Shown here: positions 1 to 9,400 of the stretch, piece after piece | Layout: each line of letters begins with the position of its first letter | How positions within the stretch are numbered: position 1 is the first letter of the stretch | DNA from: Bacillus sp. T33-2 | GTDB lineage: Bacteria; Bacillota; Bacilli; Bacillales; Cytobacillaceae | Assembly: GCF_002860205.1 (NCBI RefSeq) | Contig: NZ_PGVB01000010.1 | Location: 485,934-549,933, forward strand | DNA length: 64,000 nt | Reading direction: 5' to 3' | Notes under the pieces: generated by a model | Told to the model about the DNA's origin: nothing | The model's input: only the letters and a program-made list of their open reading frames with translations | Database searches by the model: none | Position numbers and translations under genes: made by a program

Positions 1-571
1 CAGTCTGGTAAGCAGACATGGATGCCCTGGCAGCTTCACTGTCAGCGAGCTGCAAAGCTTCCCCAGGGCTGAAGAATATTGATGCTGTTAATAACGCCAC
101 CAGTAAAATATTAGGAATCAAGTAAACCAGCAAGCCTGAATACAACAATCCATTAGCTGACAGCCGCATAAACAACAAGAATACAAAACCGCAAACTGCA
201 TACGTGATCAAAATATCTCCGTGCCACACTAAAAAGGCGTGGATGACGCCAATAAGGAGCAATAATGACAGCCTCCTGACTGCAAGGATAGTGAAATTCT
301 GATTTCTCATAAGCATCCTGTCTCTCAGGATGACAAGACCGTATCCAAATAGCATGGCAAACAGCGGATAAAAGCTTGCCTGTAAAAAGATATCAATCAC
401 AATATAAGTTATCCGGTTTAACGGGCCCGGCCACCATTCCAACGGTTCAATATATAAAAACGGCGAATGAAAGAACATCATGTTCACGAGAAAAATGCCT
501 AAAATGGCTGCCCCTCTCATCATATCAATCGAAACGATCCTGTTTTGATCTGTCAATGCATCTCCTACCAA
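1..571 (-). CDS. DUF418 family membrane protein, 5' part only
   Basis: The minus strand is open from a TTG at 571 to the left edge, so the C-terminus lies outside the window. The start is set by an AGGAGGT ribosome binding site 7 bases upstream. The N-terminus reads R-I-V-S-I-D-M-M-R-G-A-A-I-L-G-I, then a hydrophobic stretch with L-V-N-M-M, and about 70 residues in comes D-I-F-L-Q-A-S-F-Y-P-L-F-A-M-L-F-G-Y-G. That is the pattern of the first segments of DUF418/YeiB-type polytopic membrane proteins. Several hydrophobic segments follow. The molecular role of the family is not established; transport or acyl transfer has been suggested for relatives. It is divergent from gerPA and has nothing obvious to do with it. 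Confidence 0.75.
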   Translation of the reverse strand, partial: MVGDALTDQNRIVSIDMMRGAAILGIFLVNMMFFHSPFLYIEPLEWWPGPLNRITYIVIDIFLQASFYPLFAMLFGYGLVILRDRMLMRNQNFTILAVRRLSLLLLIGVIHAFLVWHGDILITYAVCGFVFLLFMRLSANGLLYSGLLVYLIPNILLVALLTASIFFSPGEALQLADSEAARASMSAYQT

Positions 572-654
572 CGATGGCACCTCCTTTTCTGTAAATTTTA
601 ACAAAAAATATCGACCCATGGCTTACTGTTTAATAAAAAATTGGGCGTATTAAT

Positions 655-684
655 CACAATCCAGCGCCCAATACATAGGATGTT
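655..684 (+). promoter_or_regulatory. putative SigK-type promoter of the gerP operon
   Basis: CAC at 655-657, a 16-base spacer, then CATAGGATG starting at 674 resembles the mother-cell SigK consensus (AC, 16-17 bases, CATANNNTA) with one mismatch. It ends about 30 bases before the gerPA start. The gerP operon of B. subtilis is known to be transcribed late in the mother cell by SigK, so the site is in the expected place. Assigned by eye only. Confidence 0.5.
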
Positions 685-713
685 AAAGAAATTAGCATAA
701 AAGGGTGTTGCCG

Positions 714-935
714 ATGCCGGCCATTGTGGGCGCAGTGCAGGTAATTTCAATTGGAAGCAGCTCAGTTTTTAATATAGGTGACGTATATCAAATTACCCCT
801 GTTTCAAACGCCAAGACATTTTCTGGCGCCGGCTCTTTCAATACTGGCGACAGGATGACAGTGAATAACCACCAGAGTTCCACTAACACTTTAGACAGTG
901 ACGGAATTGACCAGCCGAATTTTTTGAATGCCTAA
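714..935 (+). CDS. gerPA: spore germination protein GerPA
   Basis: Small spore-coat-associated protein of about 73 residues, first gene of the six-gene gerP operon. In B. subtilis and B. cereus gerP products are needed for nutrient germinants to pass the coat. The sequence starts M-P-A-I-V-G and contains V-F-N-I-G-D and a SFNTGD segment typical of the GerPA/GerPF type. ATG 714 is chosen because AAAGGGTG sits 7 bases upstream and the family begins M-P-A-I-V-G; an in-frame GTG at 705 would overlap the ribosome binding site. It is a paralogue of gerPF at the other end of the operon. Confidence 0.93.
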   Translation: MPAIVGAVQVISIGSSSVFNIGDVYQITPVSNAKTFSGAGSFNTGDRMTVNNHQSSTNTLDSDGIDQPNFLNA

Positions 936-950
936 TTGCAGGTGAATAAT

Positions 951-1178
951 ATGGTGAATTTTTATATACAGCAGTCTATTAATATTAATTTTATAAAAAT
1001 TGATGGATTAACAAATTCGTCTGTCCTTCAAATCGGGAGTGCCGGAATCATTAAGCCAGCCTCTTACCTCTACAACACCGGAGGATTCATAAAACCTGCT
1101 CCCGAGCCTCGGCCGCCAGGCACCGGGCCTGTCAGTGATGTCGAAGCACCTGCTGTTCCATTGCAGTCTCCAACTTGA
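951..1178 (+). CDS. gerPB: spore germination protein GerPB
   Basis: About 75 residues, starting M-V-N-F-Y-I-Q-Q-S, with the family signature SSVLQIGSAG followed by a YNTGGF block and a Pro-rich tail. The start at 951 has AGGTG 6 bases upstream; an in-frame TTG at 936 lies directly behind the gerPA stop and is less likely. It follows gerPA with a 15-base gap and is part of the mother-cell gerP transcript. Its biochemical action is unknown; in the family it supports permeation of germinants through the coat. Confidence 0.92.
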   Translation: MVNFYIQQSININFIKIDGLTNSSVLQIGSAGIIKPASYLYNTGGFIKPAPEPRPPGTGPVSDVEAPAVPLQSPT

Positions 1179-1200
1179 TCCTGGATTCGAGGTGAGTCCT

Positions 1201-1806
1201 TTGAACACGGAAATCTTTCAGTATGTAAACTGGCTCCATTCATTTGTAGACCAGCAAAGCCGGACATTGACTGGACTGGAGAGCATGGTCAAACAGCTGC
1301 AGGAAGAAGTCGCCCGCTTGAAAGAACGGCCCCCGGTCCAAATCGGAACCATTCAATACAGTTTTGACCAACTTAAGGTGGAGACCCTTGAAGGCACCTT
1401 AAACATTGGAGTGAATCCGGCTGATCTTGAGGGAATAAGCGACTTTGCTGTCGGGAACAACGACATAAATGCCCCTGTTTCTCCTAAACATCATTTCCAA
1501 AGAACGGTGGAAATTGAAACGGCCATCCAGGGATACCTTGAAACCGAACTGCCGGATATTTTCCGGACAGCACAGGAACAGTTGAACATGACTGTCGATG
1601 AATCCTATTTCACTTTTATAAAGGAAGATATTAAAAAGCAGCTTTCAAACCGGATAGCTGCCCATCTGAAAGAATCTGCCTCTGGTGAAAGAAACGATGA
1701 TCCTAGTGGTGGGATTATCGAAAAAATAAAACAGGAAATAAAAAATGGCGTGTACGTGTTTTTGCAGCAGCTTCCTGATCATGTGAAGGGAATGAAATCA
1801 GAATGA
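1201..1806 (+). CDS. gerPC: spore germination protein GerPC
   Basis: Largest gerP product, 201 residues. The N-terminal region (Q-Y-V-N-W-L-H-S-F then a heptad-rich stretch to about residue 45) looks like a coiled coil, followed by QIGTIQY and a charged C-terminal half. TTG 1201 is taken as start because GAGGTGAG lies just upstream and the resulting length is close to the roughly 205 residues usual for GerPC. The longer in-frame ATG at 1135 would run back through the end of gerPB. It ends in a 4-base ATGA overlap with gerPD, which indicates translational coupling. Confidence 0.9.
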   Translation: MNTEIFQYVNWLHSFVDQQSRTLTGLESMVKQLQEEVARLKERPPVQIGTIQYSFDQLKVETLEGTLNIGVNPADLEGISDFAVGNNDINAPVSPKHHFQRTVEIETAIQGYLETELPDIFRTAQEQLNMTVDESYFTFIKEDIKKQLSNRIAAHLKESASGERNDDPSGGIIEKIKQEIKNGVYVFLQQLPDHVKGMKSE

Positions 1807-1985
1807 ACTTTTATGTATATAACCGTGATATTTGGGTGGGGAAAATCGATATACTTGGTATCTCCAGTTCTTCCATGCTGCTTGTCGGGGATGCAGAGAC
1901 GATTCAGCTGGCGGCCACGTTCGACACCCCAGCCGAATCACTCATAGTTGGTCCATTTGTTCCTTTGACCCCGGAAACATCATAA
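1803..1985 (+). CDS. gerPD: spore germination protein GerPD
   Basis: Sixty residues, starting M-N-F-Y-V-Y-N-R, with the GISSSSMLLVGD block and the C-terminal FDTPAESLIVGPFVPL segment diagnostic of GerPD. The ATG overlaps the gerPC stop (ATGA), and the stop overlaps the next start (TAATG), so translation of PC-PD-PE is probably coupled. Late mother-cell spore-coat assembly context. Function inferred from family membership only. Confidence 0.93.
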   Translation: MNFYVYNRDIWVGKIDILGISSSSMLLVGDAETIQLAATFDTPAESLIVGPFVPLTPETS

Positions 1986-2368
1986 TGCTGTCCAGAACTT
2001 CCGTTGTCGACGAAATCAAAATCAGCACCTTGTCTTTTTCGTCCATTTTCCAAATCGGCGATGCGGAGATTACAAATGGCTTTTCAAGAGCCATAGCCGT
2101 CCAAAGGGAGGCCGAGACCTTTTTCGGCAATGAAGGAAATTTTGCGGCCTTTCCGATTTTTTCAGAGCCTATTCCTATCCCACCCATCGAAGAGGAGCTC
2201 TCGTTTATAAAAGAGCATATTAATCCTGTTATCAAGGTCAACAATATTATTGTTACCGGGGTATCTTCTTCCTCAGTCGTCCAACTCGGCAGCACCCGGA
2301 GCATTTCAATGGAGGCACGAGTGAAACACATCCGGCAGCTGCTGCCGCGGGAGGAAGATGAGTTATAG
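1985..2368 (+). CDS. gerPE: spore germination protein GerPE
   Basis: About 127 residues, beginning M-L-S-R-T-S-V-V-D and containing FSSIFQIGDAE and R-A-I-A-V-Q-R-E, the usual GerPE landmarks. A second SSSVVQLGS block near residue 105 repeats the (S)nVxxIG theme shared by the small Ger proteins. The start ATG at 1985 overlaps the gerPD stop. A longer frame opening at 1832 would run entirely through gerPD and is rejected. Fifth gene of the operon. Confidence 0.92.
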   Translation: MLSRTSVVDEIKISTLSFSSIFQIGDAEITNGFSRAIAVQREAETFFGNEGNFAAFPIFSEPIPIPPIEEELSFIKEHINPVIKVNNIIVTGVSSSSVVQLGSTRSISMEARVKHIRQLLPREEDEL

Positions 2369-2433
2369 CATTGCCATGCCACTTCCGGAAACTCAAACTG
2401 CTATGGCATAAAAGATTATAGGGGATGTTTTAA

Positions 2434-2649
2434 ATGCCAGCAATTATAGGTCCTGTACAGATTAATAATGTCACCGGGGGAAATGTCCATTTTGGGGATA
2501 CGCTCTATATATCGCCGAAAAGCAATTCTAAAACATACTCCGGGCAAGGGTCGCAAAATACCGGGGCCTTGATTGTCACAAACAACGGCATCAGCTCTAC
2601 CGGTGTCCTTGACAGCAATCTTGTCGACCAGCCCACGGTTGGCAGTTAG
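2434..2649 (+). CDS. gerPF: spore germination protein GerPF
   Basis: Seventy-one residues, M-P-A-I-I-G-P-V-Q-I-N-N-V, with HFGDTLYISPKS and QNTGALIVTNNGIS, the GerPF signature. It is a paralogue of GerPA. AGGGGAT lies upstream of the ATG. The 65-base gap to gerPE is the largest in the operon. A strong terminator directly follows. Last gene of gerPA-PF. Confidence 0.95.
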   Translation: MPAIIGPVQINNVTGGNVHFGDTLYISPKSNSKTYSGQGSQNTGALIVTNNGISSTGVLDSNLVDQPTVGS

Positions 2650-2683
2650 AAAGCCGATACGGAACATGCCCGTATCGGCTTTT
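2650..2683. terminator. bidirectional terminator between gerPF and addA
   Basis: AAGCCGATACGG, 6-base loop, then CCGTATCGGCTT gives a perfect 12-bp stem with T-tract on the plus side and AAAG on the other. It sits between the converging gerPF and addA ends and probably serves both. Confidence 0.9.
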
Positions 2684-2690
2684 AAATGGT

Positions 2691-5600
2691 CTATTCCATC
2701 TTCAAAAGATGGCCGCCGTCAAAAAAGAATAAATAGCTTTCATCGACTTTTCTTTTCCAGATTTGTTCAAGAGCCCTGGCGTACAGGCCAACCTGGATGC
2801 GATAGCGGTCTTCGAGCATCGGCCGCGCCTGCTCAAAGCCTCCTTTAAAACGGCCGAATATTGCATCTGTCTTAAAATCGAGCAGCACCATTCCCTCTTC
2901 GTCTTCAAAAACGCAGTCAACGACACCCTGGATGAAAATTTGTTCATTGCTTCCGTTCCACTCCGGGTAAACCTCAGTGGCCGGCAGGGACAAATAAAAC
3001 GGCACTTCCCTGCTAACCCTTTTAGCATTGAGGAGCCGCTGCCCCGTTGTGGAATCAAAGAAGTCCAGAATCCATTCCGGTTCTATCGCTTCCCGCTGTT
3101 CAGGCAACAGCAGTTCTTTTTCGACCATTTCATCCAACTGCTCTTTTAGGGACTGTGCATTGATTGGTTTAGAAAGATCAACATGCTGCATCACCATGTG
3201 CATGGCTGTCCCTTTTTCCGCAGGAGTCAGCTTTTTCTCCTGCATAAACCTTGGGCGGTTCAGGAGCGGCTTCGTAAACGTACGCAAAATGTCTGTCCCG
3301 CTTTCATCGTCCCTTGTCTCATGGTTTCTTTTCAACTCTGAAACGGATTGCTTGGAACGGTGGCTTTTCGCGTCCGAATAGGAGTAGCGCCAGGACAGAT
3401 TCCCTTCTACCATTCCCTTCAGAGGAGTTCCCACGTTTACTGGTTTGCCTTCAGCAACTTTCATCAGCCTGTCGTCCTTTTCCAATGCAGCTTCATCAAC
3501 CAAGGACGCGACTTCCTCAGCCTTGTTGACTTCAATCCTCCAGCGTGAAGTATGACCAGTAATTTCAGAAGGAATGAGAGGATTCAGCTCCGTTTGATCC
3601 TTCCTCAAAGGGTACGACTCAGCGTGGCGGATGATGGCAGGACCGATCCATTCCAGATAGCTGTCAGCCGATGCACGCTGGAATTCATCCAAAAGCCAGC
3701 TGGATTGATCGGCGGCGCTGACCCATTTTTCTGCAGATTTGCCTGCATCTTTTACAGACCCGGTTAAATACAGCTTTTCTTTAGCCCTCGTCAGCGCGAC
3801 ATAAAGCACCCTCATCTCTTCCGCTAGCATCTCCATTTTCTTTTTCCTTTTAAAAGCTTGCTGTGGCAGGGAAGGATAGGAAATCCGCTTTTCAGCGTTG
3901 ACGTATTTGGCGGCAAATCCATACTCTTTATCGAGCATATAGAACTTCTTAAGGTCCAAAGTATTGAATTTGCGGGCAAGCCCAGCGACAAAAACAACCG
4001 GAAATTCAAGCCCTTTGCTGCTGTGGATTGTCATAATCCGGACAACATCCTCCTGCTCGCCCAGCGCCCGTGCCGCGCCGAGGTCATCACCCCGCTCGCG
4101 CATCCGCTCGATAAACCGCAGGAAACGGAACAATCCCCGGAAGGTAGTCGCCTCATACTGTCGTGCCCGGTCATAAAGAGCCCGGAGATTGGCCTGCCTC
4201 TGTTTTCCACCGGGCATCCCGCCGGCAAAATCATAAAATTTCGTGTCCCTGAACAGCTGCCAGATTAAATCGGACACTGGCCCCTGGCGTGCTTTCGAGC
4301 GCCACTCTTTAAGGCGGTCAAAGAAAGGCCTTACCTTATAATACAAAGCCTCTGTATCCGGTCCGGGATTTTTCCGGCAGAATTCAGCGAGCGCTTCGTA
4401 ATAAGCTCCGCGTTTTTTTGCTATACGGATGATCCCCAGCTCTTCCTCGTTGAGCCCGACAATTGGCGACCGCAGCACAGATGCAAGCGGAATGTCCTGG
4501 AATGGATTGTCGATCACCTTTAATAGTGACAGCATCACTGCGACTTCAGTAGCTTCGAAATAGCCTGTCGACAGATTAGCATAAATCGGGATGCCCTGTT
4601 GCTTGAATTCTTCCATGATTTGCGGTGCCCATGTCATCGACCTGAGCAGAATGACGATATCCCTGTACCTGACCTGGCTGCCCGCTTTGATTTTCGGATT
4701 ATAGACCTGCCGTCCTTCGGATATCATTTCTTTTATCTTGCTTGCCATGAGACGTGCTTCGAGCTGTGATTGCTCGATATCAAACGCATCGTACTCTGAT
4801 GGGCCAGCTTCATTTTGTTCGTCCGACGACTCTTCGGACATCTCACCTGCCGTTTCAACTAGAAGCAATTCTATTGGGAATGGGTCCTCCCCAGGATATG
4901 GGGCCCCTTTTTTTAATTCTGCGGCTTCATCATAATCAATTTCTCCGACTTTTGCTCCCATGATTTGTTTAAACAAATAGTTTGTTCCATCCAGCACTTC
5001 AGCGCGGCTCCTGAAATTCCGGGCGAGGTCGATCCGCAGTCCCGAGCCTTCACCATCCGGTGTAAAACGGCCATACTTGCCTAAAAATAAATTCGGCTCG
5101 GCAAGACGGAAGCGATAAATCGATTGCTTGACGTCCCCCACCATGAACAGGTTCCCGTCTATTTCTCCATCGGCGGTTACCAATTGAAGGATCGCTTCCT
5201 GCACCATGTTTGTGTCCTGGTATTCATCGACAAGGACTTCCCTGAATTTGTTCCTGTAGGAAAGCGCTGCTTCGGAAGGAGTCAATGCTCCGCTCTCTTC
5301 ATCACGGTTTCCGAGAATTTCAAGGCAGTAATGCTCCAGGTCGGAAAAGTCGACAAGCCCTTTTTCCTGTTTTATTTCCCCAAATCTGGCGCCAAACGTT
5401 TTGACAAGGCCCACCAGGGTTTCAATCAGGGGTTTCATTTCCTTCATGTCCTTCAGGAAACTCTCGGGCCTTCTTGAGAAAAGTTCGGTCTGGATACCCT
5501 GGACGATTTTTTTCGCTTTATCCCTCAGTTTTTGCGATTGCTCAAGCAGGTTTTTGTCAAAATCGTCGCCCCTGCATGCTTTTGCCCTTCCAAAAGATAC

Positions 5601-6464
5601 ATTTTGCATGGCCGAGTGCAGCATTGCCCATGATTCATTTTTAGTAGCCAGAAGAGTGTCGACTAAATGGATATCTTCTGTGAAGTTCGCCGCCCGTGGT
5701 GCAGGTCCTCCCGGCAGCCCTGTCAAATCAAGACCGGAAAGGAGGATTTTCCTTGCCCCCTGAAGCTGCAGCTCCACATCATATAATAGTGCCTTTGCAA
5801 ACGGCAGTTCCTCGATCTGGGTGGATTCGTCCACGTCATACATCGAAATGATGGATTCCAGATAGGATTCCGGGTCAGGGTTGGATCTAGCAAAATCATA
5901 TAAATCAAGAATGATATCTTTTAAGGCATCATCAGAGCGGTCATTTGTAAAGGAATCTACCAGCGTGAAAAATGCCTGGTTGTCTTTCTCACCGTATTGT
6001 TCTTCAAAAATGTCATCTATGACCTCATCCCGTAACAGCTGCCCTTCTGTTTCATCAGCAATGCGGAAGCCAGGGTCAATTTCAATGCGGTAATAATATT
6101 TCCTGATTACATCAAGGCAAAAGGAATGCAGTGTGGAAATGGATGCCCTGTTCAGCAGGCTTAGCTGCTTTCTTAAATGTGTTGATTTCGGATCTGCATC
6201 GATCGCTTTTTCTAGCGCCTCCCCGATCCTGTGGCGCATTTCAGCCGCAGATGCGTTTGTAAAGGTCACCACAAGGAGCTCATCGACGTCAATTGGATCG
6301 GTATCCGAAATGATCTTGTTGATAATCCTTTCTACCAGGACAGCTGTTTTTCCTGAGCCTGCCGCAGCAGCAACAAGAATGTCCTGGCCTTTCGCCATGA
6401 TCGCTTTCCACTGGTCATCGGTCCAGGTGGCATGCTCAGGCTTTGGCGGTATTATTGCTTTCAC
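2691..6464 (-). CDS. addA: AddA, helicase-nuclease subunit of AddAB
   Basis: About 1,257 residues, the usual size for AddA. With AddB it forms the RecBCD-equivalent helicase-nuclease that resects double-strand breaks for RecA. Walker A (AAAGSGKTAV) is at about residues 35-43; the UvrD-type motif II reads VDEYQDTN, and the QSIYRFR and TIHSSKGLE helicase motifs are present. The C-terminal RecB-family nuclease domain has the LLDFKTD motif near residue 1,200. Start: GTG 6464 has AAGGAGGGG with 8-base spacing; TTG 6467 is also possible but is only 5 bases from the GGAGG core. It overlaps the end of addB by about 29 bases, so the two are translationally coupled. In B. subtilis sbcDC follows addA; here gerP follows directly. 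Confidence 0.96.
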   Translation of the reverse strand: MKAIIPPKPEHATWTDDQWKAIMAKGQDILVAAAAGSGKTAVLVERIINKIISDTDPIDVDELLVVTFTNASAAEMRHRIGEALEKAIDADPKSTHLRKQLSLLNRASISTLHSFCLDVIRKYYYRIEIDPGFRIADETEGQLLRDEVIDDIFEEQYGEKDNQAFFTLVDSFTNDRSDDALKDIILDLYDFARSNPDPESYLESIISMYDVDESTQIEELPFAKALLYDVELQLQGARKILLSGLDLTGLPGGPAPRAANFTEDIHLVDTLLATKNESWAMLHSAMQNVSFGRAKACRGDDFDKNLLEQSQKLRDKAKKIVQGIQTELFSRRPESFLKDMKEMKPLIETLVGLVKTFGARFGEIKQEKGLVDFSDLEHYCLEILGNRDEESGALTPSEAALSYRNKFREVLVDEYQDTNMVQEAILQLVTADGEIDGNLFMVGDVKQSIYRFRLAEPNLFLGKYGRFTPDGEGSGLRIDLARNFRSRAEVLDGTNYLFKQIMGAKVGEIDYDEAAELKKGAPYPGEDPFPIELLLVETAGEMSEESSDEQNEAGPSEYDAFDIEQSQLEARLMASKIKEMISEGRQVYNPKIKAGSQVRYRDIVILLRSMTWAPQIMEEFKQQGIPIYANLSTGYFEATEVAVMLSLLKVIDNPFQDIPLASVLRSPIVGLNEEELGIIRIAKKRGAYYEALAEFCRKNPGPDTEALYYKVRPFFDRLKEWRSKARQGPVSDLIWQLFRDTKFYDFAGGMPGGKQRQANLRALYDRARQYEATTFRGLFRFLRFIERMRERGDDLGAARALGEQEDVVRIMTIHSSKGLEFPVVFVAGLARKFNTLDLKKFYMLDKEYGFAAKYVNAEKRISYPSLPQQAFKRKKKMEMLAEEMRVLYVALTRAKEKLYLTGSVKDAGKSAEKWVSAADQSSWLLDEFQRASADSYLEWIGPAIIRHAESYPLRKDQTELNPLIPSEITGHTSRWRIEVNKAEEVASLVDEAALEKDDRLMKVAEGKPVNVGTPLKGMVEGNLSWRYSYSDAKSHRSKQSVSELKRNHETRDDESGTDILRTFTKPLLNRPRFMQEKKLTPAEKGTAMHMVMQHVDLSKPINAQSLKEQLDEMVEKELLLPEQREAIEPEWILDFFDSTTGQRLLNAKRVSREVPFYLSLPATEVYPEWNGSNEQIFIQGVVDCVFEDEEGMVLLDFKTDAIFGRFKGGFEQARPMLEDRYRIQVGLYARALEQIWKRKVDESYLFFFDGGHLLKME

Positions 6465-9400
6465 CAATTTCCCCTCCTTCCATCCTTATCGATTCAAGCA
6501 CGTCTTCTTTATTCTTTGGAGCAAGCTTCACATAGTCGTTCGTTTCAATGCCCCGGTCGAACTGGCAGACAGATTTGAACGAACAGAAGGTACAGGGCGT
6601 CCTGTCTTTCAATTTATATGGAGTTATATCGACAACTCCGCTAATGATCTCATTTCCTGTTTGTATATATTTGTTACGGACAAACTGCCTTAAATTCTCA
6701 AAGTCTGCACGGCTTGCAACCTTGGATCTTTTCGTAAGCGAGCCGTCTTTTTTAATGCCTGCCGAGATGATTTGCGAATCACCAGTCCCAAGCCCCTGGT
6801 CCATAAGGCGGATGACATTTTGGTCAGCCAGGAGCAGCCCGTTCATTTTGAACCGCTTGATGATTTCCTGTTCGATTTCATCCATGGACAGCATCTTTGA
6901 AGCGTTTATCATCGGGTTATGGACATGGAAATAAAGGACTCCCGCAGGATCCGCAGGCCTGCCGACCAGCTGCTGCGAATAGGTGATGATGATGTCAAGA
7001 TAAGTCAGCATCTGCAGGGAAACTCCGTAATACACCTCTGTAAGGTTGAGGTCTTTGTCACTTGATTTATAGTCGATGACTCTCAAATACAGGCCACTAT
7101 CATCTTCCGCTTTATCGACCCGGTCGACCCGTCCGATCAGTTCCATCTTTGTGCCATTCCGTAAAGTAAATGACAGAGGCGGAAGCTTTCCTTTTCTCCC
7201 GAAGCCAAGTTCAAGGCCGATTGGGGAAAACCCGCTTGTCTTGGCATGCTCACTTAATACAAGTGAAGCCCTGCTGATGATGCTTTCAAGCTTTTGCTTG
7301 ATATAGTAATGCCGGTTTGAACTGAGCAGGATTTCGTTTTGCAGGCGGGGTGCGAACCTTTCGACTGCATCCCTCGCAAGCCTTTCTGTCTGTGTCCTTG
7401 TGAGGGACGCCCATGACAGGTTCTCCTGCATGACTGTTTCGGCAATATGCTTTAAGGCTGCATGGAACAGTTCGCCTATGTCCGGCGCCTCAAGCCGGAA
7501 TATTTGCCGTTCCCTCAGCTTCAGCCCATGCTGGGCAAAATGGGAAAAAGGACAGCTGTTGAACAGCTCCATCCGCGAAACGCTGGCTTCGATTTTTTCT
7601 CCATAAAGTTCTTCACTTACTTTTTCAGTCAGCCTTTTAGTGCGGTTCTCATAAAACAGGCTGGAAAGGACCTTCCGGGCATCATCCCTCCAGCGGTGGT
7701 CATTGATGTAATAATCATAAACATCCCACCAAAAATCATGGACGGGGTAATTCCGTTTCCTCAACTGAAGCTGGGAGGTCAAATACGAGAGGGCCGTATG
7801 TTCATTTGCTGCGTATTCCAGCTGTTCATGTTCCGGTAATTCGGACGGGTCCGCTACGAAATACTGCATCTGAAGATCAGAAAATAAGTCTTGCATTCTT
7901 TTAATGTATGTGGAAGGTATTAACGCTTTTCCCTCCTCATTAGCGATCGGATAGCACAGGTAAAGGAGATCCGAAGGAGTTGTAAAAGCTTTATATGCAA
8001 TAAAATTTTCATCAAGCAGGCGGGTGCGGCTCCCCGGGGCCATCTTTATTCCCCTTGACATCAAAGCTTCCCTGTCTTCATCACCAAGGATGCCTTCATC
8101 GGCAATTTTTGCCGGCAGGACTCCTTCGTTCAAGCCAATCACAAAAGCAACCTTGATATCAGCAAGCCTTGAACGTTCAAGGTCGGCTACGAGCACCTGG
8201 TCGATCGCAGGCGGAATAAGGGAAAATTCCAGGGACTCAAATCCGGCGTCCAAAATGGCGGCAAATTGTTTTGCGGTCAGTTTTTCATCGCCAAGCATTT
8301 CAACATACTGGTCCAACAGGTCAATCACCGCGTTCCACGCCTGGTCATGTTCACGCGCCTGGACAAGACTACCTTGTTTCTCCGCACTGATTTTCCATGC
8401 TTCAAGCTTCGCAGGGATATCAAGCTCTTCGATGAAAAGGTAAACAGCTTCACACAGCTTCCTGCCACTGTCCGCCCTCTTTATGCGCCTTGCCATTTTC
8501 AGGAGCGGCGCGGTAATGATGAGGCGCAGATTGTTCAGTTCCTGCTCGATTTCCATTTCTGCATCAGTCTGGCCGACATCTTCAAGCTCCAGCCCTTTGA
8601 TCCTGCGGTATATCCAGCGCTCTTTTTTTGTCCATTTCTGCCCCTGGATGCCATATGCCAAGACGTAATTTTCCAACACGTCCATTTGTTCACGCGCACG
8701 GTCAATGTTGGCATTTAACGGAAACAATAAGTCGGTTTTAACCGCCCGGAAAATCGGTTCGTAGCGCCAGTTCGTGAGCACGGTTTCAAGTGACGAACGA
8801 ATCAGTTCAATCAAAGGGTGATTCAGCATCGTTCTTTTTTGGTCAATAAACACCGGAATTTCATAGTCTTCAAAAACGGTTTCCAAGATATCACGGTACT
8901 CATTGCCATTTCTCATCAGAACAGCGATATCACGGTACCTGTAACCCTTGTCCCTAACCAATTTTTGAATATTTCTCGAAACCCCTTCAATTTCTGCCCT
9001 GCGATTTGCCGCCTCGCAAATTTGAAGAGCGGCAATGCCTTCGTACCTTGGAGCCGGACGGGTGTCAAACTCTAATTCCAGATGCATCAAGGAAGATTCA
9101 TTCCACCTTTTTTGCCCGGTTAAAACAATTTCATCCTCAAGCGTAAACCCATTTGCCGAGATCATTTCATACAGGCTGCTGCATGTTTCGCCAGTCATCC
9201 GGAATATATGGAGTTCATCTGGCGGTGCGTTTTTGAAGGGCCGGTCCAACGGCAGCGCGATGGTAACCCTCCTGCAGTGTCTGATCAGCTGCGCAATGAT
9301 CATATATTCAAGCGGGGTGAAGCTGTAAAAACCGTCAATATACACTTCTGCATCCTTCAAAGATTGTGAGGCAGGAATTTTTTCAGCCAGAAGGCGGAAA

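Noticed and set aside
1942..2382. 146-codon minus-strand frame opposite gerPD/gerPE
   Set aside because: Antisense shadow of gerP genes, which have strong family matches.
6133..6693. 186-codon plus-strand frame opposite the addB/addA junction
   Set aside because: Ser-rich antisense shadow; both strands cannot be coding here and AddAB motifs are clear.
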